Shown: in pieces, positions 64,000 through 64,000 of the stretch
How the letters are laid out: every line of letters begins with the position of its first letter
Position numbering within the stretch: the stretch's first letter is position 1
Made by a program: the position numbers and the translations under genes
Notes under the pieces: generated by a model
What the model was told of the DNA's origin: nothing
The model's database searches: none
What the model saw: the letters and a program-made list of their open reading frames with translations, nothing else
Assembly (NCBI GenBank): GCA_009103225.1
Contig: RHPI01000638.1
Location: 373,437-437,436, forward strand
Source of the DNA: Chlorokybus atmophyticus
Lineage: Eukaryota > Streptophyta > Chlorokybophyceae > Chlorokybales > Chlorokybaceae
Reading direction: 5' to 3'
DNA length: 64,000 bases

Positions 64000-64000
64000 T

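Overview
This is a window of nuclear DNA from a photosynthetic eukaryote, most likely a green alga. The genes are split by many GT-AG introns that usually end in GCAG. One gene encodes a thylakoid-lumen TLP18.3 homologue with a two-part transit peptide. Another encodes an atypical E2F with two DNA-binding domains, of the plant DEL / animal E2F7-8 type. The non-coding DNA is rich in TG, TGCA and alternating purine-pyrimidine tracts. I cannot name the species.

Layout. Positions 1-25,400 form a gene-poor, repeat-rich block. At least three copies of a segment of about 2-2.5 kb (R1; 200-2,740 forward, 10,560-12,980 and 15,480-17,700 inverted) are interspersed with three copies of an unrecognised gene family that ends in a hydrophobic tail (2,550-4,052 apparently intact over its last four exons; 13,877-14,899 and 18,164-19,863 broken). 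The block also holds a smaller repeat (R2), several perfect hairpins, and the wreck of an FAD-monooxygenase-like gene near 23 kb. An AT-rich stretch (25.4-26.5 kb) separates it from a gene-rich half.

The gene-rich half, in order: COP9 signalosome subunit 8 (+, 26.5-28.3 kb); atypical E2F (-, 29.2-32.0); a 44-exon gene for a coiled-coil protein of about 2,666 residues (+, 33.7-47.0); an Ariadne-type RBR ubiquitin ligase (-, 47.7-50.6); replication protein A subunit 3 (+, 51.4-52.2); TLP18.3-like PSII-repair protein (+, 54.5-56.8); a partial unknown gene next to a poly-C gap (-, 58.3-59.6); a predicted plastid multi-pass membrane protein (-, 59.8-61.9); and, divergently, a gene joining an F-box to an MBD4-like helix-hairpin-helix DNA glycosylase (+, 62.0-63.9).

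Two links between genes stand out. First, consensus E2F sites lie upstream of the E2F gene itself and, as a close pair, upstream of RPA3, a typical S-phase target. Second, CSN8, Ariadne ligase and an F-box protein all belong to the cullin-RING / NEDD8 ubiquitin system, although they are not co-transcribed. The F-box/DNA-glycosylase fusion is the most unusual gene here: it would couple a base-excision-repair fold to an SCF ubiquitin ligase, and the residue aligned with the catalytic aspartate appears to be asparagine.

Exon coordinates below were built by hand from reading frame, splice-site phase and family similarity. They have not been checked against transcripts.
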